Assembly: GCA_000209465.1 (NCBI GenBank)
Contig: GL890584.1
Location: 62,001-126,000 of the forward strand
Direction of reading: 5' to 3'
Length of the DNA: 64,000 nt
DNA from: Lachnospiraceae oral taxon 107 str. F0167
GTDB lineage: Bacteria > Bacillota > Clostridia > Lachnospirales > Lachnospiraceae
In this document: positions 37,884 to 46,321 of the stretch, one piece after another
How positions within the stretch are numbered: the stretch's first letter is position 1
Layout: every line of letters begins with the position of its first letter
The notes under the pieces: generated by a model
What the model was told of the DNA's origin: nothing
The model's input: the letters and a program-made list of their open reading frames with translations, nothing else
Database searches by the model: none
Position numbers and translations under genes: made by a program

Positions 37884-39335
37884 ATGAACGCTAAAATTTT
37901 CAAGAAAACTATAATAACACTTTTTTTAACATTTATTACCGTATTTTCATTGCCACTAAAGGCACTTGCCTATGTTGACTGGCCGGCAAATGCAAATATA
38001 CTTTCCGAAGGTGCCATACTTATGGATGCCGATTCGGGAGCCGTGCTATATGGTAAAAATATCCATGAGCATTACTATCCGGCAAGTATTACAAAAATCT
38101 TGACCGCTTTGATAGTTGTGGAAAATTGTAATCTGGATGATATTGTTACATTTTCAAAGAATGCGGTATACAATGTGGAGGCAGGCTCTTCCAGTGCAGG
38201 TCTGGATGTTGGAGATACTCTCACCGTAAGAGATTGCCTGTATGCAATGCTTTTACAGTCTGCAAATGAAGCCGCAAACGCTTTGGCTGAACATACTGCA
38301 GGAAGTATAGAGGAATTTGCAAATATGATGAATCAAAAAGCCTCAAATCTTGGCTGTACGGATTCACATTTTGTCAATCCCAGCGGACTAAACAGCCCGG
38401 ATCACTATACAAGTGCCTATGACTATGCTTTAATCAGCCGTGCAGCCTTTATGAATCCAATCGTTACCGAGATAGATTCAGCCACATACTATAATTTACC
38501 TCCCAGTAAAAGGGTGCCTACAGGTCAGACCATATATAATCACCACTCCATGCTTAGAAAAACTTCCGGTAATTACTATCAAAATGCTATTTGCGGTAAA
38601 ACCGGATATACCACACTTGCAGGAAATACATTGGTAACTTATGCAAGGAATGATCAGATAGGCCTTATTACCGTAGTATTAAACGGAAATAAAACACATT
38701 ATACAGATACACAGGAATTATTAAACTTCGGTTTTGCAAATTTTAAAAATATAAAATTAAGTACGGCAGATATTACCACAAAGTTTTCAAGTAATATCTC
38801 TATGATACCGGATTTTAATGAGTATATAATAGAGCCTGATGATAATGCTTCCATATCATTGCCCAATAATGCGGATATAAATGATATAAAATCCACTATG
38901 GATTTTGAATCCGTTGCAGGTCTGCCTGCCAATGCACTTTGTAAGGTTGATTATACATATAATGATTATCCTATAGGTTCGGTGCATATACTTTCCAATA
39001 AAAATGCAAATTATGTACCTGAGGAAACCAAGGTTTCAACAATTGAAACAGCACCGTCTGAGAAAAATAATAAAAACAGCATACAGATAACAGGTCAAAA
39101 CTTTTCAAATATAATACTCAGTTTCTCAAAGAAAAGTATTATAATTGCCGGTGTGATAGCTTCTCTTATAATTTTACTTATAATCATTATTTCGGTAAGA
39201 GTACATATGGCAAAAAAAGAAAATGATTTCAGCGACCGTGAGCTTCGCATATACAATCTTTTAAAAATCGGTTGGAGTGCTTCCGACTGCGGTATAAGTG
39301 AGGATGAAGCAAAAGATATACTAAAAAAGCACTAA
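37884..39335 (+). CDS. D-alanyl-D-alanine carboxypeptidase (serine-type, PBP5/DacF-like)
   Basis: This 483-residue membrane-anchored penicillin-binding protein trims the terminal D-Ala of peptidoglycan stem peptides. It has an N-terminal signal sequence (residues 1-29). The active-site motifs are SITK (S68-K71), SAN (S126) and KTG (about residue 235). A C-terminal transmembrane helix (about 417-438) places some 45 residues in the cytoplasm, including a helix-turn-helix-like WSASDCGISEDEAKDIL end. This inside tail is unusual, since most family members end in an amphipathic anchor. The gene is monocistronic, and its terminator overlaps the last codons. Confidence 0.93.
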   Translation: MNAKIFKKTIITLFLTFITVFSLPLKALAYVDWPANANILSEGAILMDADSGAVLYGKNIHEHYYPASITKILTALIVVENCNLDDIVTFSKNAVYNVEAGSSSAGLDVGDTLTVRDCLYAMLLQSANEAANALAEHTAGSIEEFANMMNQKASNLGCTDSHFVNPSGLNSPDHYTSAYDYALISRAAFMNPIVTEIDSATYYNLPPSKRVPTGQTIYNHHSMLRKTSGNYYQNAICGKTGYTTLAGNTLVTYARNDQIGLITVVLNGNKTHYTDTQELLNFGFANFKNIKLSTADITTKFSSNISMIPDFNEYIIEPDDNASISLPNNADINDIKSTMDFESVAGLPANALCKVDYTYNDYPIGSVHILSNKNANYVPEETKVSTIETAPSEKNNKNSIQITGQNFSNIILSFSKKSIIIAGVIASLIILLIIIISVRVHMAKKENDFSDRELRIYNLLKIGWSASDCGISEDEAKDILKKH

Positions 39336-39350
39336 AACAGTGCTTTTTTT
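39323..39350 (+). terminator. Terminator of the carboxypeptidase gene
   Basis: An 11-bp stem (39323-39333 with 39339-39349) continues into a T run; the stop codon is part of the stem. Confidence 0.88.
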
Positions 39351-39392
39351 GTTTTTCTTTAAGAAATTGTAATATCTGTTTTCCTAATTTAC

Positions 39393-39421
39393 TTGAATTA
39401 TTTTTCATATAGCTATACAAT
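39393..39421 (+). promoter_or_regulatory. Putative promoter of the PAP2-type gene
   Basis: TTGAAT (39393-39398) and TACAAT (39416-39421) are separated by 17 nt, about 49 nt before the ATG at 39470. Confidence 0.6.
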
Positions 39422-39469
39422 TTATAGATACATATTGACAATAAAGCAAACAAATGTTTAGGGGATATT

Positions 39470-40138
39470 ATGAAAAAAATAATAGAAGCATTAAAAAAGT
39501 ATAGACATGCATGGGTATTCTTATATATTTTAATATATATACCTTGGTATATATATCTGGAAAGAACTATAGTACATGAGTATCATATATTACATACTTG
39601 GGTTGATGATATAATTCCTTTTAATGAGTACTTTATAATTCCGTATTTTATATGGTTTATATATGTGGCATCAGTGCTTCTCTTCTTCTTTTTTAAAGAT
39701 GTGGATGAGTTTTACAGATTCGGACTGTATTTGGCACTTGGTATGAGTATATCACTCTTTATATGCCAGATATTTCCAAACGGAACCGATCTCAGACCGA
39801 CAAATCTGAACCCCGGTAAAAATATTTTTACACATTTGGTAGCCTTTATCTATAAAACAGATACAAATACCAATGTGTTCCCAAGTATCCATGTGTTTAA
39901 TTCCATTGCAACACATGTAGCCATACTCCGATCAAGATTCTTTTATAATAATATGAAGGCAAAGGTAATCTCATTTATTATTATGATTTCGATATGCCTC
40001 TCCACATTATTCTTAAAACAGCATTCCTTTATAGATGTTGTGGGAGCTACAATACTCTCCTATGTTATATATCAGCTCATATATGCAAAGATACCATTAC
40101 CTATAGGTCATGAAAGCAGAGAAAATATAAGAGTATAG
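39470..40138 (+). CDS. PAP2-type membrane phosphatase
   Basis: This 222-residue protein has about six hydrophobic helices and the type 2 phosphatidic-acid phosphatase motifs: a divergent first motif around RPTNLNPGK (about residues 108-116), PSIHV (about 139-143), and KQHSFIDVVG (about 183-192), which supplies the catalytic His and Asp. It probably dephosphorylates a lipid phosphate such as undecaprenyl pyrophosphate or phosphatidate; polyprenyl recycling would fit the surface polymer genes nearby. The substrate is not determined by sequence. It is monocistronic and ends at two terminators. Confidence 0.87.
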   Translation: MKKIIEALKKYRHAWVFLYILIYIPWYIYLERTIVHEYHILHTWVDDIIPFNEYFIIPYFIWFIYVASVLLFFFFKDVDEFYRFGLYLALGMSISLFICQIFPNGTDLRPTNLNPGKNIFTHLVAFIYKTDTNTNVFPSIHVFNSIATHVAILRSRFFYNNMKAKVISFIIMISICLSTLFLKQHSFIDVVGATILSYVIYQLIYAKIPLPIGHESRENIRV

Positions 40139-40140
40139 TA

Positions 40141-40177
40141 AAAAAAGTCATTCGGAATCACTCCGTATGACTTTTTT
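40141..40177 (+). terminator. Terminator of the PAP2-type gene
   Basis: An 11-bp stem, AAAAAAGTCAT (40141-40151) with ATGACTTTTTT (40167-40177), has an inner CGGA/TCCG pairing and starts just after the stop codon. Confidence 0.88.
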
Positions 40178-40181
40178 AATC

Positions 40182-40208
40182 AGGGGCTTTTAAAAGCCCC
40201 TTTTATTT
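40182..40208. terminator. Bidirectional terminator, PAP2 gene/surface protein gene
   Basis: A palindromic GC-rich arm pair, AGGGGCTTTT (40182-40191) with AAAAGCCCCT (40192-40201), is followed by TTTATTTTA on the plus strand. It also serves the leftward surface-protein gene ending at 40234. Confidence 0.75.
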
Positions 40209-40233
40209 TATCTCTTATCTGCCTGCATTAGTT

Positions 40234-43200
40234 CTATTGTCTGCTTGCGTTTGAAGAAGTTGCCGTACTTACCGCACTGAGATCTCTTCTGTTTCTTCTG
40301 CCTGAAGAACTTGATGAATTTACTTCTACATCCACTCTTATAGTTTCAAAATTATCGGAACTTATAACCACTTCATTACTTCCCTGATTGAAACCGTCAA
40401 GTGAAAGATCTATATACTGATCATATCCATAGGTCATATTTGATGAAACCTTATATGTAGTATTGGCACTTATATTAAAGCCCTTATTATAAGTAATACC
40501 GTTTACAGTAACTGTAGCATTGCCTGCCTTTATTTCTTTCATAAATGTTTTGAGTACAGTTCTATCAGAGTCATCAAATGTTACTCTCACATATCTGTCA
40601 AAGAAAGCCTTTACAGCCTCTGAAGATGTTACCGCAGGTGTAGGTATTTGGGACTCTGTTGTATAACTTACATCATCATATCCGTCAGCCTTTAAAACTA
40701 TATTATCTGAAAGACCTTTGAATTTATTTGATTTTACATATACCTTATCATCTGTCACTGTAAATCCGTCACCGCTTAGTGAAGAAATTCTGTTGAGCTT
40801 GCCTACGCTTACACCGTTTACCTCTACTGCCGAAAGTTTCTCTGTGAACTCGGCAATCTTATCTGCATCACCCTTTAAAGTGATAACATAGGCATCTGAA
40901 TAATTTACTCTGGTAGCCTCCACCTTTTCAATTTCTACAACCTTTGCTGCCGGTGTAGGTACGGAAGGTGTTGTAGGAGCTGTTGCCTCTGCAATGCTTC
41001 CGTCAGCATTCAATGTAAATGTAAGATCCTTATATCCTTCAGCCTTTACGACAAAATCATACTTGGCAGCATTAAACTTGCCCTTCTTTCCTTTAACTGA
41101 AAGCTCACTTATCTTGCCGCCATAAGTTGCATTTGAATGCGCCTTAAACTCGGCATTATCTCCAAATCCGAAGCTGCTTGTCTTTGTAAACTCTTCACCG
41201 TTTACACTTACTTCATTTACAGCCTTCAGATATTTCTCAAGGTCCGCCGCATCCATGCCGTCAAACTTAACTGTAAGCATCTCGTAGAAGAATGTGCTTG
41301 ACTTTCCGCCTGTTTTTGCATTCGGAGCCTCGGCATCCTCTGTTACTCCCGGTGTTACAGGAGGAACAGCTTCTTCTTTTTGTGTAAGAGTTACCTTAAT
41401 GGATTTTACAGGATAGTTTCTGTCACTTGACTGCAAGAATATAGTATATTCTCCCGCTGTCTTAAACAGACCTCCACGAAGTTCAACCTTACCGTCAGCT
41501 ACTTTGTAAACCGAATCTGAATCCATTCCTCCTGCAGCTGCTGAGATTACATCTCTTAATGTTCCGTCAGGATTTTGTATCTTAACACTGCCAAGCTTAC
41601 TTAAGAAATCACCCTTCTTTGCATCTCCATCCTTAACAGCATTTATTATTATAGATGAACCTGTTTCATGCTTCTCACTTACATCTGTAAGCTCAACTTC
41701 TTCAAGGGTATCTGTGATGGTCAATTCAATCTCAACCTTCTCAAAACCTGTTGAATCAAATACCAGTTTATGTTTTCCGACAATAGGTGCAAGATATCTG
41801 TTAAATGCACTATTATAAATTGTTATGCTCTTATTCTCAAGATTAACTTCATACTGCTTAAGATAGTTATCTCCTCTAAGCGGTGATGAACCGTCCATAA
41901 CTATTGAATAAAGATTCTTTAAGAAATCCACATTATCTGTTGTTATTGTGTAGCTCTCACCCTTTGGCTGTGTAAGTCCCTCAAATGTCGGTGCAGCCTC
42001 TCCTATAAGATTTCCGTAGCGATAAATTGTACCAAGCTTACCGTTTTCGAGAACATTCTTGATATTGCCGATACCTTCTCTGGTCCTTGCATCCTCAGAC
42101 TTTATATAATCCTCAAATGTAAGGACATTTCCCTCAAGTCTTGCATCATTGTAAGCATCTACAAAATCGTTAAGACGATATATCTTGCCCTTATCATCTC
42201 CTACTATCGCCTCAGGAGACTGCTCAAGCCACCAATTCATTACAGCATCAGATGCCTTGGTTCTAAGTCCGATTTCATTTAAAACCATAGCATTTGTAAG
42301 TAAATCATATTCATACAATAAGTATGAATTTATCATCATACTTCCGCTTGCACCTGATGTGGCATCTGAACTTCCACCCGACTTTCCTGTAGCACTTGAT
42401 ACACTGTCAGCCTTCTTTCCTGTACTGCTTGAAGAACCGCCTGTGCTGTGTCCTCCTACAAGAACTGTTGAACCGCCTTTATATGAATCTCTGTTTCCTG
42501 AATGTGTCTTTGTCACTGTAGGGCTTGATATGGCATCTATAGTCTTTGACTCATCCTTTACAGGATTTGTAGCAGCTGATGTTCCGTCATTTTTTAACAC
42601 TTCAAATTTCTTTGTCAATGTCTTATAGCCCTTGGTATATATTGTAGCTGTATAAACTCCCGCCACATCTGTATATACCTTGCCTGATGTACTGTCTGTA
42701 CCTGTAATCTGTACAATATCGGCAATATTATGCCATCCTGAGTACTTAGGCAAATCAATAGTTGTTCCGTCAGGTTTTGTAAGAGTAACTCTATACATTA
42801 CAACACCAAGATCATTTCCAAAGCTCTGATTTGTCTTTGTATCAACTATTCTAAATCTTATATCTCCGCCAATCTTCGGATTAGGTGTTGTGCTGTCACG
42901 CATTACTTTAAAGTTTGTACTGCTTACAAGAGATATAGGAAGACTTATTCTTTCATTACCCTTTGAAGAACCTATACTTACATAATAGTCGCCTCTGCTT
43001 CTTGCATTGTTTTGCGGAAGAGGAATATTTATAACTCCTACTTTTCCGTATTTTGTCTCTATATCAGTGGTATATACAAGATTTGAATTTACAATATTAT
43101 GATCTTCACTGAGCAGTTTAATATTGTTTAATCCGCCAAACCATGTCTCCTGCTCCGCATTCTCCAACTGAAGCTTTATTTTTATACTTCCGTTTCCTAC

Positions 43201-44715
43201 ACTGTCAATCTCCGTTACAGGAATATAATACTTTGAAGGAACCGCAGCAGTAGCCGAGTCGGTCTTCTTTGTCTGTAATGTAAATGTTGTCTTTGAAGCG
43301 TTCTTTCTTACCTTACCCTCATTATCATATGTCTCAAGGAAATAATCAAACTTGGTAATAGGTCCGTTTGATATTACATATTTCGGTGCCTTGATTGAAG
43401 TCTTTGTTATAGTCTTTCTCTCTCCGCCCGCAAGTGTAATATCCTGAGTATCATTATCAGCCTTATTTACAATCTGTAATGCTGAAGGTCTTGATACACT
43501 TGAAAGCCATTTAACCACATGACCGTCATCATCCACCTTTGTCATATCGGCTGTGACATCTACCCCGTCTACCAATACTTTGTAATTATCAATAATTCCA
43601 TATTTAAATGCAACCACTACATACTCGCCAAAGTCTGTATTAACATTTTTTGTATATTTTACATATGCAAACTTATCATTATTTGTTTCCTCAGGCTTTT
43701 CGGTATTTGCAGTTCCATTGTTTTCTGTTTTATCTTCATTGTTTGCAGTGTCATTTGCTTTAGAGTCCGCATTGTTTACACTGTCATTTACTTTAGTGTC
43801 TGCGTTGTTTGCAGCCTCATCCGCTTTCTTATCTGCGTTGTTTGCAGCTTCATCTGTTTTACTGCCTGCGTTGTTTATAATCTCATCCGAATTGTTTTGT
43901 GCCTTATTTTCTATTTTGTCTACACTTTTTTGTGTATCGGCTGTGGTATCGACTTTATTATTTACCTTATCCTCCGCCTTACTTGCGTTATTTACACTAT
44001 TTTCTGTATTAGCCGAGTTGTTTACTGCTGTATTTGCATTATTCTCCACATTCTGTGGTAAAACAGCCTTATTTTCTGTTGTAACTTCAGAATTCACCTT
44101 ATTATCTTTTGCTACTTCAGAACTTACATTATTATTTACTGTAGTATCCCTACGTGATCGGGAAGAGCCGCCTCCTCTTGATGAGCCGCCACCACCTGAG
44201 CTGCCTTTTTTAGCCGGTTTATCTGCTTGTGCTTTATTGTTTGCCGCACCGACTACAGAAGGAAGTCCCTTACCCTGCTCAAAAACAACCTTCCCGTCTT
44301 TTTCCCATCTACCGTCGGCATTTACCTGAAATCCGTCAGGTGTCTTACCGTTTGCAACCATTTTACCCTGATCAGGTCCGCTCTCATTATTAAAATAATA
44401 ACAATACCCGTCTATCCAGTTCCAACCTGTAAGCAATTGCCCTTGAGCTGCACCTTCAGCTGTACTTAGGAAGGTCCAGTTTCCCTTTTCATCCTGTTGC
44501 CATCCGGTCTTCATAACCCCGCTGTTGGCGTCAAAATAATACCATCCGCTTGGAGTTTGAGTCCAACCTGATGCCTTACTGCCATCATCTTTTATATAAT
44601 TCCATCCACTCTTGCCGTTCACCCACGAACCTGCAAAAGCCGGTGTAATCTGTGTTGCCGCCATCAATATGCTTAAAGCTCCAACACCTACATTATAAAA
44701 TAGTTTCCTTTTCAT
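40234..44715 (-). CDS. Large secreted cell-wall-binding protein with hendecad and DUF1533/HID-like repeats
   Basis: This 1,493-residue exported protein has a signal peptide at 1-29 (cleavage after AFA). Aromatic cell-wall/choline-binding-like repeats (about 30-145, GWxxxxSGWYYFD type) would anchor it to the envelope. A Gly/Ser/Arg linker (about 172-190) and an Asn-rich region with five exact 11-residue units (281-335) follow. Beta-rich domains (about 345-710) and a Ser/Gly/Thr linker (about 740-792) lead to at least four repeats of about 90 residues (roughly 920-1002, 1145-1236, 1262-1355, 1373-1465). The repeats share VNG...GY.D/E.....: the style of DUF1533, now called the Shr haemoglobin-interacting domain. 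There is no LPXTG motif; the tail is Ser/Arg-rich. It is transcribed from its own promoter with a structured leader of about 180 nt. Haem or haemoprotein binding is inference. Confidence 0.85.
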   Translation of the reverse strand: MKRKLFYNVGVGALSILMAATQITPAFAGSWVNGKSGWNYIKDDGSKASGWTQTPSGWYYFDANSGVMKTGWQQDEKGNWTFLSTAEGAAQGQLLTGWNWIDGYCYYFNNESGPDQGKMVANGKTPDGFQVNADGRWEKDGKVVFEQGKGLPSVVGAANNKAQADKPAKKGSSGGGGSSRGGGSSRSRRDTTVNNNVSSEVAKDNKVNSEVTTENKAVLPQNVENNANTAVNNSANTENSVNNASKAEDKVNNKVDTTADTQKSVDKIENKAQNNSDEIINNAGSKTDEAANNADKKADEAANNADTKVNDSVNNADSKANDTANNEDKTENNGTANTEKPEETNNDKFAYVKYTKNVNTDFGEYVVVAFKYGIIDNYKVLVDGVDVTADMTKVDDDGHVVKWLSSVSRPSALQIVNKADNDTQDITLAGGERKTITKTSIKAPKYVISNGPITKFDYFLETYDNEGKVRKNASKTTFTLQTKKTDSATAAVPSKYYIPVTEIDSVGNGSIKIKLQLENAEQETWFGGLNNIKLLSEDHNIVNSNLVYTTDIETKYGKVGVINIPLPQNNARSRGDYYVSIGSSKGNERISLPISLVSSTNFKVMRDSTTPNPKIGGDIRFRIVDTKTNQSFGNDLGVVMYRVTLTKPDGTTIDLPKYSGWHNIADIVQITGTDSTSGKVYTDVAGVYTATIYTKGYKTLTKKFEVLKNDGTSAATNPVKDESKTIDAISSPTVTKTHSGNRDSYKGGSTVLVGGHSTGGSSSSTGKKADSVSSATGKSGGSSDATSGASGSMMINSYLLYEYDLLTNAMVLNEIGLRTKASDAVMNWWLEQSPEAIVGDDKGKIYRLNDFVDAYNDARLEGNVLTFEDYIKSEDARTREGIGNIKNVLENGKLGTIYRYGNLIGEAAPTFEGLTQPKGESYTITTDNVDFLKNLYSIVMDGSSPLRGDNYLKQYEVNLENKSITIYNSAFNRYLAPIVGKHKLVFDSTGFEKVEIELTITDTLEEVELTDVSEKHETGSSIIINAVKDGDAKKGDFLSKLGSVKIQNPDGTLRDVISAAAGGMDSDSVYKVADGKVELRGGLFKTAGEYTIFLQSSDRNYPVKSIKVTLTQKEEAVPPVTPGVTEDAEAPNAKTGGKSSTFFYEMLTVKFDGMDAADLEKYLKAVNEVSVNGEEFTKTSSFGFGDNAEFKAHSNATYGGKISELSVKGKKGKFNAAKYDFVVKAEGYKDLTFTLNADGSIAEATAPTTPSVPTPAAKVVEIEKVEATRVNYSDAYVITLKGDADKIAEFTEKLSAVEVNGVSVGKLNRISSLSGDGFTVTDDKVYVKSNKFKGLSDNIVLKADGYDDVSYTTESQIPTPAVTSSEAVKAFFDRYVRVTFDDSDRTVLKTFMKEIKAGNATVTVNGITYNKGFNISANTTYKVSSNMTYGYDQYIDLSLDGFNQGSNEVVISSDNFETIRVDVEVNSSSSSGRRNRRDLSAVSTATSSNASRQ
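43711..43875 (-). repeat. Five tandem 33-bp units encoding 11-residue Asn-rich repeats
   Basis: Residues 281-335 of the surface protein read as five units of exactly 11 residues, each beginning NN(A/E) with Lys at unit position 6 (4 in the last copy). Examples are NNADKKADEAA and NNADSKANDTA. The DNA copies have diverged, so this is an old repeat under protein-level constraint rather than a recent expansion. Confidence 0.8.
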
Positions 44716-44897
44716 AAGTCTCCTGTTGCTTCTTGTTAGTGGCCACTAACTTTGTTAACTTAAATAAGGGAATGTTGCACTACAATAAGATATCTAAATC
44801 ACTGTGTAAATCTGCACTTTGACTAAATACTCTTGCAAAAACACTTCCCTTTACATCTAAGTTCCAGTATATTACGCTCGTTAGCCTTTGCTAACAG
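44716..44897 (-). promoter_or_regulatory. Structured 5' leader of the surface protein gene
   Basis: The predicted transcript starts near 44896 with a 5'-terminal hairpin GTTAGC-AAAG-GCTAAC (44895-44880). A long-range helix AAGGGAA/TTCCCTT (44851-44845 with 44772-44766) continues inward with TTGCA/TGCAA. The perfect palindrome GTTAGTGGCCACTAAC (44750-44735) sits just before the AGGAG ribosome-binding site. The GTTAG and CTAAC arms of the first and last hairpins are interchangeable, allowing alternative folds. No known riboswitch motif is recognised. Confidence 0.55.
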
Positions 44898-44902
44898 ATG
44901 TA

Positions 44903-44931
44903 AGTATACTTGAAGCTTTATTTTATTTCAA
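44903..44931 (-). promoter_or_regulatory. Promoter of the surface protein gene with upstream dyad
   Basis: On the minus strand, TTGAAA (44931-44926) and TATACT (44908-44903) are separated by 17 nt. A dyad, GTACTTA-TT-TAAGTAC (44962-44977), lies about 30 bp upstream of the -35 and may be an activator site. The remaining bases to the ugd stop at 45083 are AT-rich, with a small AATATT-GAT-AATATT hairpin at 45067-45081. Confidence 0.7.
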
Positions 44932-45082
44932 GCTATTTTTGTGTATTTTTTTTGTATTACAGTACTTATTTAAGTACAATATATAAAAGAAAATGTATAT
45001 TCTTTCAATATATTGTTCTTATTTAATCACTTGTGTTTATTATCTGAAAACATTTATCTAAATTTAATATTGATAATATTCT

Positions 45083-46321
45083 CTAATCTCTGCCAAAAAG
45101 GTCTCTGGTATATACCCTGTCTTTTACATCATCCAAACATTCATCATATCTGTTTGCTATAATTGCATCACTTTTTTCTTTAAAAACTTCAATATCATTT
45201 ATAATCCTGCTTCCGAAAAATGTGCTGTTATCATCAAGTGTAGGCTCATATATAATGACCTTTGCTCCCTTTGCCTTAATCCTTTTTATAACACCTTGAA
45301 TGGAAGATTGTCTGAAATTATCGGAATTGGATTTCATTGTAAGTCTATATACACCTATTACAACCTCTTTTTCCATAGCAGGATCATAGGCACCTTTGTC
45401 ACCGTAATTATAATATCCGGCTTTTTGCAACACCTTATTGGCAATAAAGTCCTTTCTTGTCTTATTCGACTCCACGATAGCCGAAATCATATTTTGAGGT
45501 ACATCCTCATAATTTGCCAAAAGCTGCTTTGTATCCTTTGGCAAACAATATCCTCCATAACCAAAGGAAGGATTATTATAATGTTCTCCGACTCTTGGAT
45601 CAAGGCAGACTCCGCTTATAATCTCCTTTGTATTAAGTCCTTTCATTTCCGCATAGGTATCAAGCTCATTAAAATAAGATACGCGAAGTGCCAGATATGT
45701 ATTTGCAAAAAGCTTTACAGCCTCAGCTTCAGCAAATCCCATAAGCAGTATATCTATATCCTTTTTAACTGCACCGTCCTTTAAAAGATTTGCAAAAGTG
45801 TCCGCCGCCTTCATAAGCCTTGCATTCATAGTATCTGTACCCACAATTATTCTTGAAGGATATAGATTATCATATAATGCCTTTGACTCCCTTAAAAACT
45901 CCGGAGAAAAAAGTATATTGTCACAGTGAAATTTATTTCTTATATTATCCGTATATCCTACAGGTATAGTGGACTTTATCACAATGATTGCATCAGGATT
46001 ATATTTAATAACAGATTCCACCACATTTTCTATAGCCGAAGTATCAAAAAAATTCTTCTGTGTATCATAGTTTGTCGGAGCCGCTACCACAACAAAATCC
46101 GCATCGGTATAAGCCTCCTTTGTATCCAAAGTGGCTGTCAGATTAAGTTCTTTTTCCTTAAAATACTTTTCAATATACTCATCCTGAATAGGACTTATTC
46201 TGTTATTTATTTTATCAACCTTCTCAGCAATGATATCCACCGCCACCACTTCATTATTCTGCGCCAGCAAAGTGGCAATTGATAAGCCTACATATCCTGT
46301 TCCTGCTATTGCTATTTTCAT
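45083..46321 (-). CDS. ugd: UDP-glucose 6-dehydrogenase
   Basis: This 412-residue NAD-dependent enzyme oxidises UDP-glucose to UDP-glucuronate for polysaccharide synthesis. The N-terminal Rossmann motif GTGYVGLS is at residues 7-14 and [12 protein letters not shown] is conserved in the central domain. The catalytic cysteine is in [12 protein letters not shown] (about residues 253-264). It is the last gene of the polysaccharide cluster and overlaps wzx by 4 nt. Its presence predicts glucuronate, or a sugar made from it, in the polymer. Close relatives acting on UDP-ManNAc are possible but less likely. Confidence 0.93.
   Translation of the reverse strand: MKIAIAGTGYVGLSIATLLAQNNEVVAVDIIAEKVDKINNRISPIQDEYIEKYFKEKELNLTATLDTKEAYTDADFVVVAAPTNYDTQKNFFDTSAIENVVESVIKYNPDAIIVIKSTIPVGYTDNIRNKFHCDNILFSPEFLRESKALYDNLYPSRIIVGTDTMNARLMKAADTFANLLKDGAVKKDIDILLMGFAEAEAVKLFANTYLALRVSYFNELDTYAEMKGLNTKEIISGVCLDPRVGEHYNNPSFGYGGYCLPKDTKQLLANYEDVPQNMISAIVESNKTRKDFIANKVLQKAGYYNYGDKGAYDPAMEKEVVIGVYRLTMKSNSDNFRQSSIQGVIKRIKAKGAKVIIYEPTLDDNSTFFGSRIINDIEVFKEKSDAIIANRYDECLDDVKDRVYTRDLFGRD

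Noticed and set aside
43519-44329. Long plus-strand frames rich in Ser/Ala/Leu or Ile/Cys
   Set aside because: They are antisense to the Asn-rich repeat region of the large surface protein, which has clear signal peptide and domain evidence on the minus strand.
44716-44897. Cyclic-di-GMP (GEMM) riboswitch in the surface protein leader
   Set aside because: A GCAAAGGC string recalls the GEMM core, but it is simply the AAAG loop of a GTTAGC/GCTAAC hairpin and the rest of the motif is missing.
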